DNA of 64,000 nucleotides from Doris montereyensis (taxonomy: Eukaryota > Mollusca > Gastropoda > Nudibranchia > Dorididae): assembly GCA_037039925.1 (NCBI GenBank), contig JAXRKP010000286.1:117501-181500 (forward strand), written 5' to 3'. Under the pieces are notes generated by a model. That model had not been told where the DNA came from. It saw nothing but the letters and a program-made list of their open reading frames with translations, and searched no databases. A program made the translations under genes and the position numbers. This document shows positions 1-12,900 of the stretch, piece by piece (within the stretch, counting starts at the first letter, position 1; each line of letters begins with the position of its first letter).

Positions 1-1160
1 TCGGCATCCCTCGAAGAAACCTGAGAAACCACTTGGCAAGTGGTCTGAGTGTGAAAAGGTTGGGGCGAAAACCTTTGCTGACTGTTGAAGTTGAAGAAGA
101 GCTGGTCACCAGATTCACACACCTCGGCCTCCCTTTGACATCAAAAATGATCAGAAAAGGGTGTTACGTTTATGACTACATGGACAAAAATGGCATCGCT
201 CATCCCTTCACATCAACAGTTGCAGGAGAAAAATGGTTTCGACTCTTCATGAAACGGTATCCTCAGTTAAGTCAGCGTAAAGCACAGTCCATGAATCCAG
301 CAAGAACTCAAACATTTAACCGCTTTATTGTTACTGATCACTTCAAAAAAGCTTTTAAAGACACTTTGGGTGAAATGAACTTATTTGACCAGTCTCATCG
401 CATTTTCAACCTTGATGAAAAGGGCTCCGTTTGTCTCCCCACCACCAACAACGAGTTATTGCTCAAAAAAGACAGAAAAGGATCCATCTTGTAGCGCCTG
501 AACATGGTGAAAATGTCACCATCGTCGCTTGTGTCAATGTAGCTGGATCTGCTATCCCACCAATTATCATATTCAAAGGTAAGAATAGGAAACAACAATT
601 AATTTGAAGATGACCTGCCTCCTCTTGACAACCTTTGAAATGGCAGATAAGGGTAACATTTACTAACATGGCCCATGAAATCTTCGTGAAATGGCTGCAA
701 CACTTCTCTCACCACAAACCACCGGGCAGAGTGCTACTTATCTTTGATGGTGCCAAGTGCCACCTCTCCGTAGATATTGTTGAAGAGGCTGACGCGCATG
801 ATGTCACCTTATTCTGCTTGCCTTCAAACACAACACACGAGCTTCAGCCTCTAGATGTTGTTGTATTTTTTTCTTTTTTTGAACATCACAGGGATGAGGA
901 AGTCCTCAACTTTTGGAGACATCAACCAAACCGCACCCTCAAGAAGGAAGTCTTTGGAAAAATCTTCACACCCGTATGGTGCAAATCCATGACAATGGAC
1001 AATATTTTGAGCGGGTTTAAAAATGCGGCATCCATCCCTTCAATGAAGATCATGCAATTCCTGATCATACCTTCTTGTTCCCCCCAGTGATAAATGGACA
1101 CATTTGAGCCACACAGGCAGTGAGCTGCATCCTTCCATCTGACTCCTGCTGCTCATCAAT
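1..1160 (+). pseudogene. pogo/Tigger-like transposase, HTH and DDE parts (frameshifted)
   Basis: The reading frame is open at the window edge and begins inside a psq-like helix-turn-helix (GIPRRNLRNHL). A CENP-B-type DNA-binding region follows (KWFRLFMKRYPQLSQRKAQ), then the DDE catalytic domain. The first Asp lies in IFNLDEKG near 411, the second in LLIFDGAKCHLS near 745, and the third in THELQPLDV near 855. Known pogo/Tigger transposases share this order and the LQPLDV motif. The frame breaks near 480, near 660 and near 1030. Past the last break, another frame reads the expected GIHPFNEDHAIPDHTF. As read, it cannot encode an active enzyme. Some breaks may be assembly errors, because the host eRF3 gene shows similar ones. 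The segment leads straight into the minisatellite and PHD finger that follow. Confidence 0.88.
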
Positions 1161-1167
1161 CCCCAAA

Positions 1168-2042
1168 TGCGCAGCCACCAACACCTGGATCATCCTCATC
1201 TGTGCCACCAACACCTGGACCATCCTCCTCTGTACCACCAACACCTGGACCATCCTCCTCTGTGCCACCAACACCTGGACCATCCTCTCTGTACCACCAA
1301 CACCTGGACCATCCTCCTATGTACCACCAACACCTGGACCATCCTCCTGTACCACCAACACCTGGACCATCCTCCTCTGTACCACCAACACCTGGACCAT
1401 CCTCCTATGTACCACCAACACCTGGACCATCCTCCTATGTGCCACCAACACCTGGACCATCCTCCTATGTACCACCAACACCTGGACCATCCTCCTATGT
1501 ACCACCAACACCTGGACCATCCTCTCCTCTGTACCACCAACACCTGGACCATCCTCCTAAACCACCAACACCTGGACCATCCTCCTATGTGCCACCAACA
1601 CCTGGACCATCCTCATCTGTGCAGAATCCAACACCTGGACCATCATCCTCCTTCTGATACCACCAACACCTGGACCATCCTCCTTTGTACCACCAACACC
1701 TGGACCATCCTCCTCCCCTGTACCACCAACACCTGGACCATCCTCATCTGTGCCACCAACACCTGGACCATCTCATCTGTGCCACCAACACCTGGACCAT
1801 CCTCCTATGTACCACCAACACCTGGACCATCCTCCTCTGTACCACCAACACCTGGACCATCCTCCTCTGTACCACCAACACCTGGACCATCCTCCTATGT
1901 ACCACCAACACCTGGACCATCCTCCTCTGTACCACCAACACCTGGACCATCCTCCTATGTACCACCAACACATGGACCATCCTCGCCTGTACTACCAACA
2001 GCTGGACCATCCATGCCTGTACCACCAACACCTGGATCGTCT
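1168..2042 (+). repeat. 30-bp coding minisatellite, about 29 units
   Basis: The unit is 30 bp (core CCACCAACACCTGGACCATC plus a variable CTCCTMTGTA tail). In the transposase frame it encodes VPPTPGPSS followed by S or Y. The array holds about 29 units. A few have lost or gained small numbers of bases (near 1286, 1345, 1525, 1620-1660 and 1710), so no single frame runs through the whole array. The multiple-of-three unit and proline/serine content suggest a flexible linker between the DDE domain and the C-terminal zinc finger. The many overlapping reading frames in both directions are by-products of the repeat. Confidence 0.92.
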
Positions 2043-2454
2043 GTACTGCCATCCAGGGATTCTGCATTTGGTCCATCGCCAGGACAACTGTCCTTCCATG
2101 ACATAATTTCGACTCCTGTTAAGGCCCTAAACCCACACAAACTCAGAGGAAGAAAGCAATTAACTACAGGGCTACTGTTGTTTCTAAGTCATTGTTCTCT
2201 GACAAGGATGTCACCAGTAGCGCTAAAGGGAAAGGGTGCAGCAAAGTAAGTGGGAAGGGAAAGGGGAAGAAAAAAAAGACCCAGCCAGATAAACGACCAG
2301 AAACTGTTACGCAGACTGGTCTTGCCCTATGTGCAACGAAAACTTGGCAATTGACATGACGAGATGTGATAATTGTGTTGTCTGGTACCATGAAGACTGT
2401 GTTGGACTGACGGTAAAAGATGGCTCTTTTGTTTGCCCTAAATGTGACAACTAA
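2043..2454 (+). pseudogene. C-terminal tail with PHD finger of the pogo-like transposase
   Basis: After the minisatellite a short unique linker follows (SRDSAFGPSPGQLSFHDIIS at about 2047-2106), then a lysine-rich stretch and a compact zinc finger at 2314-2454 that ends in TAA. The finger reads CPMC, RCDNC, WYHEDC, FVCPKC, which is the Cys4-His-Cys3 spacing of a PHD finger. PHD fingers normally bind histone tails. Fused to a transposase it may guide chromatin binding, which is inference. At least one frame change lies between the linker and the finger (near 2270-2310). The finger itself is intact for 46 codons, and all eight zinc ligands are present. Confidence 0.75.
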
Positions 2455-2559
2455 TCATGAACACTTCATTTAAAATGACATTTTTCCCTCAAAGCACAGT
2501 GCACATGAGTTGCAACAGATCTTTTTTTTTTTAATAGATAATAACACGTAGCACTGTGG

Positions 2560-3385
2560 CTGCCCTATCAGTCACCTCGATTGTCAATTGCTCTTTAGAA
2601 CGGTCTGACTTTCCATCCTTATTCAAATGGGCCTTCGTTACTCCATTACTGAAGAAGAAAAGAAATACTAAAAAACTACCGCCCAATTTCGAATATAAAT
2701 TTCATCTTTTAAATATCATCGAATGAGTCTAAATAATCCAAAACCACCTTAAAAGAATTAATCTGTATGATCCTTCTCAATCTGCCTATCGACCTGGACA
2801 TAGAATCGAAACAGCCATCCTGTGGTTGAATCAACAACGATGTTGTCAACTATTTAAACAACAACCATAAAATCGTCCTACTTTTCCTCGATTTGAGCGC
2901 CGCTTTTGACAGTCAACCACCACAACATCTTGACTGAAAGACTCAAAGATATTGAGATCAAAGAATCCGCACTGAGTTGATTTACTGCTTAGACGATACA
3001 TATAGCCTACATCGAAAAGCGCACTGTGGTAAAAAATAATTAATAACAATAATAACAATATTAATAAATTTGTAATAATATACAAAGATAAAACAAAGAG
3101 AGAAAACAAGATGCAACTACTTCTACCACGACGTTGACATTTGGTGCTCCCCCAAGGCTCCATCCTGGAGCCCTCGTTGTTCACCATATTATTCTATACA
3201 TCAACACTTCATAGAAATACTCACAACACATCATAATTATTATATATACATGTACATCGATGACACTAACAAAAGTAACTTTTCCCTGTATCCCCGCACA
3301 CACAACATACGCATTGCTTTCCACCGAGAGGTGTCGCCAACACCAAAGAGTGGATGAATGCCAACAAACTCAAACTTAAGACGTA
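2560..3385 (+). pseudogene. Degenerate Jockey/CR1-like reverse transcriptase fragment
   Basis: Translations in shifting frames give fragments of a non-LTR reverse transcriptase: FKWAFVTPLLKKK, then QSAYRPGHRIETAIL, then LPQGSILEPSLFTI, then YIDDTNKSNFSLY, and finally VANTKEWMNANKLKLK. These follow in the order found in Jockey/CR1/L2-type elements. Stops and frameshifts occur throughout, and the motif before the catalytic Asp pair is damaged. No endonuclease part is seen upstream, so this is a 5'-truncated or internally deleted relic. Confidence 0.72.
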
Positions 3386-4275
3386 TTCGTTTGTTAATTC
3401 GAATTTAATTGAATTGCATGCATTTTATTATCCATGAAGGGAAGGAACATTTGTTTTTTGTTACAGTGTAGAATAAGTATATATGTATAGTCTACAAATA
3501 CCATGAAACATTTAATTGTACATTATGAGCGGTGATGTTGATATTGATAATGATAATGATAATGGAGGAGGAAGATTCGATTTACCTACATTCATAATGA
3601 AGGTGATCTCGGGGTTTTTCGGGCAAGATTTTTATTTTTGCCCAGACTGCCTTTGCAAAAACAGCTAAGAAGTTTTAAACGTACACAAGAGTGTTGTGAT
3701 CTGCACACGAGAACCTCCTTTTGTCGCCCGTCTCCGATGAAACAATAAACAAGGTGTCGAGCCATCTACCGGTACCTGGACCAGGGGGAAGATTTCACTC
3801 GGAAAAAAACTCGAGAAAATTGTTCAACCGTCGGCAGGGCTTGAATCCACAACCTGTGGGTTGAGATGCCGACATCTTGTCTCTGGACTGCCGAGTCACT
3901 ATGATACGTGACAGGACAAAACACTTTTTTTAATTAAACGAATAAAGAAAATACAAAAATGAAAATAAAACAAAACAATAACAAAATATACAGTATATGT
4001 AAATTACGTAAGTTTCAATCATGATCCATGCACATTCTACTTAGATTTTTTAGAATCAAATGACAATGATGACGGCAATGACGGCATTAGTATCATTATC
4101 ATGAATGTAAATAAAACAAATTTTGTGTCTTTGCCTTACTCTGAACTAGGAGGGGTGTGCCACAATGTTTGGCTATTTTCAATTTGGACCTCAGGAGGTG
4201 ATAGTGGTCAGATGAAATTATTTTGAAATAGGTATGATTTTTTTTTAGACAGTACGATGCATATATATTCTCATT
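3386..4275. other. Gene-free spacer with one SINE
   Basis: AT-rich sequence with short runs of GAT-type repeats near 3540. Apart from the SINE at 3755-3912, nothing coding was recognised on either strand. Confidence 0.6.
3755..3912 (-). repeat. tRNA-derived SINE, minus strand
   Basis: Read on the minus strand, GTGACTCGGCAGTCCAGAGAC opens a tRNA-like head. A degenerate B box follows (TGTGGATTCAAGCCCTGCC), then a tail with CTCGAG, TTTCCGAGTGAAATCTTCCC and CCTGGTCCAGGTACC. The tail (CCGGTCC or TGGTCC followed by RGGTA) recurs in the copy near 38990, which supports a shared SINE family. The family was not identified by name. Confidence 0.55.
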
Positions 4276-5060
<785 letters not shown>

Positions 5061-5221
5061 AGTAGATGTAATTATGATAATATTGATGGATAAGCATGCA
5101 TTTAACATAATTATGTTAATACAACTTTACAAGATAAATGATAAAAAAGAAGATAATGATCACAATATTAAATATAGTTGAATCTAGGGTGTGTTTATCA
5201 AACGCATGCACCATACATGGG

Positions 5222-5370
<149 letters not shown>

Positions 5371-5559
5371 TGTGCAAAGTTTGCAACGTTGGTTGAGTTG
5401 TAAAAGAAAATCCTAACGTCCGTTTATACTGTAGGGGCGACCATCTCCTATTAGGCACGGCCACATGGTTGCAGATAGTGGAATGGCTTATATATATTAT
5501 ATAAAGGTTAGCTGCGAATAACCAATAAGCAGTCGTGGACAAACTGTCACTGGTTATAG

Positions 5560-8500
5560 AGGGTGGGGCGGAGTTGAGAAATGGAACTCAGCACTTAGAA
5601 AATACCCCAACATACCCACATAAATGACTAGCAGACGAATCGAGGCGTCTTTATAATATCTCCCCGGATAGATAGATCTCGTCAGCCTGGTAAGGTAGTC
5701 TATCTAGGGAGATTTCAAACCATTGGCAGACAGAGCTCATTACCCTGGGAGGGTAACCTGTCTAGGAGTGAATCTCCAAAATAGATCCCAGTCCTTCTAG
5801 TCAGGGGTTGGGCGTGGGGCTAACAACCCTACCCTGCAACAATCAGCACCACAGCAGAAACGTCAACAAACATTTAGTTACGCCAACCTTGGGCGCAGTT
5901 GGCGCCCCTCTAAAGTGTCAGGGACGCACACACCTCCCTTGGACAGTGGAGAGTGCAATATGAAGCCTAGCAGGCCGATTCACCTTCTTAACCCAAGGAA
6001 AATCTCTGGAATGGTACTAGTGAGAGGGAAGTGCTCACAAATAGCCTCAGTATTCAGGAACTATCAACTGGATATTCTTGGAATCAGTAAAACTCATTGG
6101 ATAGGATTAGGAGACACAAAATTGACAACCAGTAAAACAATAATTTTTCAAGAAACACTGAAAAAACAATGCAACCCACTCTGGAGGAGTTCGGTTTTAT
6201 GTCTTCAAGAAAAGCCCAAACCTCACTTATTTCATGGAAACCAATGGGACCTCGGATTACATCAGCCACTTTTAGAACCAGCAACCAGGGAATAAACCTA
6301 AATGTCATCCAATGATATGCCTCAACGAATGACAAGGATGAAGATGTCAAAGTATATTTTTACAACCAGCACATGCAAAAGCTGGAAGACATCAAGTAGG
6401 GACATTTCAATAGTAATGGGAGATTTCAACGCCAAATAGGCGATGACAACAAATGATTTTAAGAAGTCATATGAGAGCACGGATTAGGGACTATGAATGA
6501 AAACGGATAACTTTTTGTGGATATGTGTGCAAGCTACAATCTTATGATAGGAGGCAATATTTTCAAACACAAAAGAATACACCTTGCCACTTGGATTTCA
6601 CCGTATTAAGAGACACAGAACCAAATTGACCCTCTGTGTATAAACAAATGATTTACATCCTCTCTCAGCGGTGTGTGTTTAAGTTCATCGAGGAGCAGAT
6701 AAAGTTCGAATCACCACCTTGTTATAGAGAAAGTAAAATTTAGACTGAAACGATACAGAGACATACCAACAACTATAACCAAGAGGAAATACGCTGTCAG
6801 CCTTCTAAGGAAGAAAGGAAAATAGAAGAATTTTCTCTCACAATTTGCAATCGATTTAAGGCTCTGACAGGACTAGAGAATAGTAACATAGAAGACCATT
6901 GGAGGAACCTGAAAGATGTGTGAACAGCAATATGTGAAGAAACGCTCGGCAAAAACAACAACACCAGAAAGAATAGATTTCTCAAGAGACTTCCATAAAT
7001 ATAGAAACACGCAGGAAGGCAAAACTGCAGCTACTTATGTCAAGAACCAGAGCAACCAAGGCCCAATCCCAAGCCTTATATACACAGAGGTCAATGCTCA
7101 AGTAAAGAAAAGTGTAAGAACAGACAAAAGAAATTATTATTAATAATTAGCCAAAGAAGCCAGTGAAGCGGCAGAAAAGGGAAATATGAGAGATGTCTAT
7201 GCTGTAAATAAGAAGCTAACAAGGAAGTACAGGCAAGGAAGTAGAGTTATGAAAAGCGAAAGCGCCAATCTTCTTACCACTAAAGAGGAACAAATGTCTC
7301 GTTGGAAGAAACTTCTCAAAACTGCTAAATCGACCATCACCTGCACAACCTCCAAACATAGAGGAGGCAATAGAAGACCTAGATATAGCTACAGCTGTCC
7401 CAACACCAGCAGAGATTCGACATGCAATCGGAAAGATTAAGAATGGAAAGGCAGCAGGACCGCATGGTGTATACCTGGAGAAGCACTGAAAACAAACCCA
7501 GAGTGCTCCGTTGCCATGTCACATAGCCTTTTCACGAAGGTCTGGGAAAAGGAAAAATTTCCAAACGACTGGAAAGAGGGTCATGTTGTTAAATTACCTA
7601 AAAAGATAGACCTCAATGAGTGCACTAACTACAGGGGGATAATGCTACTGTCAGTTCCGGGGGAAATGCTCAACATGGTTATCTTTGAAAGACTTAAAGG
7701 GCAACCGATGCCCAACTACGAGATGAGCAAGCAGGATTTAGACAAAATAGATCATGTACTGACCAAATAGCCACATTGCGCATCATCGTTAGAGTGGAAT
7801 TCACCCCTATACATCAATTTCATCGACTTTGAGAAAGCATTTGACAGCCTCCATAGGGATTCTCTTTGGAAACTCCTGCAACATTATGGAGTACCCTTAA
7901 AACTTACAAGAATAATACAGAAATCATATGAAGATATGATGAAAGTAGTACATGCTGGAGAAGTTTCTGGATCGTTCAGCATAAAGACAGGAGTTCACCA
8001 AGGCTGTATTCTTTCTCCGTTCTGTTTCTTTCAGCAATCGACTTCCTGATGAAAAATGCAACAGACGGGATCAGAAATGGCATTCAATGGACTATGACAA
8101 AACAAGGTAATGACCAAGACTTCGCCGATGATATCGCTTTGCTTTCACACGCACAAGCAAATGCAGGAGAAAACGGATGTCACTGAGACTATAGCATCAT
8201 CTGTGGGACACAGATTCAACTACAAGAAAACCAAGACTCTTCGCATCTGCAAAATCTGCCACACCCTAGAAAGAGAACCGCTGTAAAATAGGGACACATT
8301 TTGCTACTTGGGTGGCATGATTGATGGCAAGGGAGGTATGGAAGAAAATGTCAAAACCAGGATACAGAAGGCACGACAAGGATTTTTAAGCCTTACCAAG
8401 GTATTGTCCAGCAAGAGTTTACCAGAAAGAATCAAACTAAGGATATTCAACTCAAATGTCAAGTCAGTGCTAACATATGGCTCAGAAACATGGAGAACGA

Positions 8501-8885
8501 CAAAAACTCCCCTGCAAAAAATACAATCATTCATAAGTAGATGCCTGAGGAGAATTGTCAAAATATTCTGGCCTGAAGTTATCTCAAACATTAATCTATG
8601 GGAAAGAACTGGACAAGTAGCAGCTGACAAAGAAATGGAGGTGGATATGCCACACGCTTAGAAAGGACCTCAACACAATAACAAGACAGAGCCTTACATG
8701 GAACCCACAGGGTAAAAGATCGAGGGGTCGGCCAAGGGCTATGGAGAAGAGAAATTGATGGAAAGATGAAGAAGACGGGGCAAACCATGGAAATATATGG
8801 AGAGGATGGCCCAGGAGAGAAATGATTGGAGATTAATTGATGATGGCATATGCTTCCCAACGAGCTAAAAAGGCAGAAGAAGAAG
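5560..8885 (+). mobile_element. RTE-like non-LTR retrotransposon, decayed copy
   Basis: A 5' untranslated part (about 5560-5900) precedes an apurinic-type endonuclease (IASVFRNYQLDILGISKTHW near 6045, and FNAK, IGGNIFKHK and SSDHHL-like remnants to 6730). The reverse transcriptase follows: GKAAGPHGV near 7450, WKEGHVVKLPKKIDLNECTN at 7570-7630, YRGIMLLSVPGEML, FIDFEKAFDSLHRDSLW near 7830, GVHQGCILSPF near 7990 and the catalytic FADD at 8121-8132. A C-terminal tail reads YGSETWRTT, then [10 protein letters not shown] near 8730. It ends in a GAA-rich tail at 8870-8885. Frames break repeatedly, so the copy is dead as read. Clade assignment (RTE-like, endonuclease-RT type) is by motif similarity. 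Confidence 0.85.
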
Positions 8886-10545
8886 ACAGCCCTTAATGAA
8901 CAGTTCCAATCAATATTTTCGGATAAGCAGCCATTATTCCTCAAACAACTAACAGAAAATCATATGAAGGGCTAAAGCAGTTATATTACTGGAAACCAAC
9001 CTGTGATAGCAGGTGTAAATATCCCAACAGAAGGGATTACAAAACTACCTACAAGCCCGAATCTTACAAAGGCGTGTGGACCAGACAACATCCAATCGAG
9101 AGAGCTAAAAGGAGCTAGCAGACACCGTAATATCACCTTGCCTCTGTGTGATATTCCAGAAATCGCTTGACACCGGTGAAGTTGTCGATGAAGGGCGAAC
9201 GTTTACAAGAAAGGGCAGCATCCATCACATGAATTTCAAGCAAATTCTTGGAACACATATAGTCAGTCACATTATAAAGTACTAAGATAAGCATGGTATT
9301 CTGCACGACATGCAACATGGATTCAGATCCAAACGATCTTGCGAAACACAATTGTTCAGTTCCATAGATGATGGGTTTAAGTCCCTAGAGAGGGGTCAAC
9401 AAATAGATGTCCTGATCATGGATTTCTCTAAAGCTTTCGATAAAGTAGATCGCAATCTCTTGTGCCACAAGCTTAGACAGTATGTAGTAAATGGTAAAAT
9501 CAACAGATGGATTGTGTTAACTTTTGAAAAACCGCACCCTATCATTAGTCATTGAAGGTAAGTCTATTTGTTCTGTTCCAGTGGAGACAGGTGTTCAACA
9601 AGGCTCAGTCCATGGACCCACTTTAGTTCTATTCTAAATCTCACGTCGAAAGTGCGACTCTTAGCTGACGGCACAATTGTCTTATTTAGTAGTAAACTCA
9701 CAGGCTGGCGCTGCAACTCTGCAAAACGACCTTGATAAACTGGTTGGGAGCAGAAGAACCACACGAAGTTCCACCCTGACAAATGCAATGTTATATCCAT
9801 CTCCAGAAAACTTAACCCAATTGTATACAACAACACACTACACATCCACACATTAGAGCATGTACATAGGAGTCACCATACAATCATATCTAAACTGGGA
9901 TGAGCACATTATATCAAACAGCGTAAAAAAAACCAACAAAACTCTAGGGTTCCTCCGAAGAAAAATTAAAAAATCATGTCAACAAAAGTGAAGGAGAAAG
10001 CATATAAATCGTTAGTTCGACCACTTGTTGAATACACCATTACTGCCTGGGATCCTCACACGAAGTTCCAGATAGACCAGGTAGAAATGGTACAAAGGAG
10101 GGGTGCTACGTTTTACAGCAGGAAAGCACCATGAAAACCTCAAGTACAAGCAACACGCTAGAAGGGCTAAACTGGCAACCCCTTCAATCGAAGAGGAAAT
10201 GCTTAACTTGCGATGATGCATTTTTAGATCAAAAACCAACGCGGTGGTTATTTCAAACCCTGACCTCCGAAACCAACAGGATCAAAAGCAATCCACCGTA
10301 ACAATTTCATCCCATTCTCACCACAGTGATAAGTACCCACTTTATACACCTACTACCTCATCTCCTTCAACAATATAAATTATATCCACAATCATTGTCA
10401 TTAATTTTTCAACATTGATCACCACAATATGTCAAAATCTTCAGATGGAAAAAATGCGAAGAAGATTAAAAGGCAGGATCAGTATCAGAACCAACGCTCT
10501 CCGAACGGCCTCTACCACATATATCGGCCAAATATAACTCATTAT
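8886..10545 (+). mobile_element. Jockey/CR1-like non-LTR retrotransposon fragment
   Basis: Begins directly at the end of the RTE-like tail with TALNEQFQSIFS, a typical pre-RT motif of Jockey-type polymerases. RT motifs follow: ACGPDNIQ near 9075, MQHGFRSKRSCETQLF at 9310-9357, VLIMDFSKAFDKVDRNLLCH at 9409-9468 and VETGVQQGSVHGPTLVLF near 9580. Later pieces are YIGVTIQSYLNW-like (9860-9900), AYKSLVRPLVEYTITAWDP (near 10000-10055) and EMVQRRGATFY. Stops and frameshifts are frequent, and the catalytic DD motif is not readable. The 3' end lies near 10545. The upstream part is missing or displaced by the RTE-like element. Confidence 0.8.
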
Positions 10546-11139
10546 ATTATTATTCATATTCATGGAATGCTCAGAAGCATTCTCGTTAAAAAGAGATAAA
10601 AATAGTAACTATGTTATTGTATCTTTTATCCCTCTCTTTCTTATACCTAGTCAACACATCGTAGTGAACAAGTTGAATATTTTGTTGTAGATGAAGAGGA
10701 CGCGATTATAATCCCTAAGAAAAACTAGTCGGTTTGGGGTTTTTTATTTTTTTTAATTTGAAAATTGATATCAAAAAATAGCAACGGAATTTATATTACT
10801 TTGAATCATGAAGGGATCCTCTGTACCCTAGATCCAGTGCAACTAGCCTTAAATATTATCTTCAAAATTTAGATTCTATTTTCACATCATAGGCAACAAA
10901 ATTAAATTGTATATTTGGATCAGTCTTTTGAGCAGGAGACACATCCAGGGCGGGATTTTACAATGATCGTCAAGTCCACTGACAAAAAAATTTAGCTAAA
11001 TCAGTATCAGTGCTAAAACTCTGTACCCTATTGGGTTAAGATATAATTGAAGAGCAACGCAGCCTTCCCTCAGAAGAGAAGGCGCATTAAGGCAAAATGA
11101 TTACACAGGCAGGCTATGGCTAAAACATTTTACATAAAA
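10546..11139. other. Gene-free spacer
   Basis: AT-rich, with a small hairpin (GAATGC/GCATTC) near 10563-10582. The right part (about 10990-11139) may be the 3' untranslated tail of the minus-strand LINE that follows. No gene seen. Confidence 0.5.
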
Positions 11140-12235
11140 CAGATGCATCAATAAAAAAATAGTATCACAATCAATTCAGTAAAAGCACGTAATTCAATAA
11201 AATTCATCTAAATATGTTGGAGAAGTAGTGGGTCTTCAAGCGAGATTTCAGTATATTCAAAGACTCTGCAGACTGGACATCCCATGGTAAAATGTTCCAA
11301 ATTTTGGCTGCTTGTGTTTGTAGGGCCCTATCTCCGAAAGTCTTAAGTTTAGTTTTGGGTGTTTGTATCATTTTCTTGCTCGCTGAGCGCAGTGATCTGT
11401 TCGGTGTGTATTTAGGAACTAACTCTTTTAAGTAGACTGGAAAGTCAGCCTCGTGCAGGCATTGGTACGTGATTGTAGCTATCTTGTAGTCAATGCGGGA
11501 TTTTATTGGGAGCCAGTGTAGGTGTTTAAGTATTGGCGTAATGTGTTCTCTTTTGAAACTTCCATAACTAATCTGGCGGCATTGTTTTGTATTATCTGCA
11601 GTTTCTTGAAGAGTCCAGCCTGCAGAGAATTGCAGTAATCAATTCTTGAAAGAACAAATGAGCAAATTAATTTGTTTGTTGCTTCAGGAGTGATGTATTT
11701 CCTGATATGACATATTCTTTTTTAATTCCAGATAGCAAACTTTTTCTCAAATGTGAGATATGGTCTTCCATGGACATGGTACAATCCATGATAACTCCTA
11801 AATTTCTTACTTTTTTGACAACAGAAATTTCTTACCACAGATTTTAACATATCTTAACTGGCTTCACTTTGGCTTTTGCTTCCTATTGCTATAACTTCTG
11901 TTTTGTTCTCATTTAATTTCAATTTATTGGATGTCATCCACGAAGAAATCTGGGTGGCGCAATCATTAAGGGAAGTTATGACAGATCAGTCCGGATATTT
12001 ACTTATAGAGCTGAGTGTCGTCAGCGTAAATGTGGTAATTAAAATGATGTTGCTTATTGGTTGTGCGTACTCCACAAAATGAAGAACAGAATAATTTGAT
12101 AGCTTTCCATGGACTGATACAGCTTGCTTTCTATTGCTGATGTACGAACTGAACCATTCCAGAGCAGTGCCTTTGATGCCAAAGATAACTCTAAACGTTT
12201 GAGAATGCCATGATCTAAGTGTCAAATGCAAATAG
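11140..12235 (-). mobile_element. CR1/L2-like non-LTR retrotransposon, 3' part, minus strand
   Basis: On the minus strand from 12231 downwards: TFRVIFGIKGTALEWFSSYI, SNRKQAVSVHGKLSNYSV, then the catalytic YADDTQLY (about 12010-12030). Next come SSWMTSNKLKLNENKTEVIA (about 11960-11900), EATNKLICSFVLSRIDYCNS (about 11690-11630), LQAGLFKKLQIIQNNAARLV, and a C-terminus ending in a LKTHYFSNI-like motif (about 11235). These are RT palm, thumb and C-terminal motifs of CR1/L2/Rex-type elements. Several frameshifts are present. The 5' part (endonuclease, early RT) is missing, as expected for a 5'-truncated insertion. Confidence 0.82.
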
Positions 12236-12430
12236 GTCTAACTTCCTTTTGGAAGGAAACAGTACTTTCAAATGTGCTTTCTTCTATCAGGCAAATAAAT
12301 TTAACTTTTTTGGAAGGAAACAGAAAATGTCAGGACAGGACAAAAGATCATTTCGGGCATCTAAAACCCATACGCCGGAAGGTAGAATGAGAGCTGATAA
12401 AGAAAGAAAGAAAGCATCGGAATTTCCACG
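12236..12430 (+). repeat. Detached LINE 3' tail repeat
   Basis: Shares TTTTTGGAAGGAAACAGAAA, then TCAGGAC, a TTTCGGGCATCT-type block, ACCCATACRCCGRAAGGTAG and GATAAAGAAAGAAAGAAA with the end of the LINE at 30165-30290 and with the minus-strand copy at 59035-59150. It has no coding part of its own, so it is a heavily 5'-truncated insertion or a SINE that borrowed the LINE tail. GGAAGGAAACAG occurs twice here (near 12251 and 12311). Confidence 0.7.
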
Positions 12431-12900
12431 TGATTTGCGATTACACGATGTTTTAATCGAATGCTTTTCAACTGTAGGTGTAATATCATAGATTCAGATG
12501 TACCTGAGATATCGTAGACTTTCATCAGTGCATGTAATAGTATAACTTTTAAAACTTTATTTTTCGATGAATCGTATTGTTTCAAATGAACTTATCATGA
12601 GGGCTTCATAGTACGAATCCTTCATTTTATTGAAAATTCAACTGAGTACAGTATCGATTAGCCCACAGTCTACTTCTGACCAGTACCTTGAGAGTGAGAA
12701 AAAGGAGACATGCCAAAAATTACGAGATAAAATAAAAAGGTAACTAAACCTAAGAAACAAGCACTACGAATTTTCAAAAATTCAAAACAAGTGGGTTTTT
12801 TTTGTTATAGCTGGGGAATGAGAGCGGGGGAATGAGAAAGTGATAAAAGTTGGTGGAATCGAAAGTAAGTACACTGTATTCATGGCTTGCTAAGTTTGCT
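12431..12900. other. Gene-free spacer upstream of eRF3
   Basis: AT-rich sequence with no recognisable coding or repeat content. Confidence 0.5.

Noticed and set aside
1065..2140. Minus-strand frames rich in Trp, Gly and Val across the minisatellite
   Set aside because: Shadow frames of the 30-bp repeat. The plus-strand frame agrees with the transposase context.
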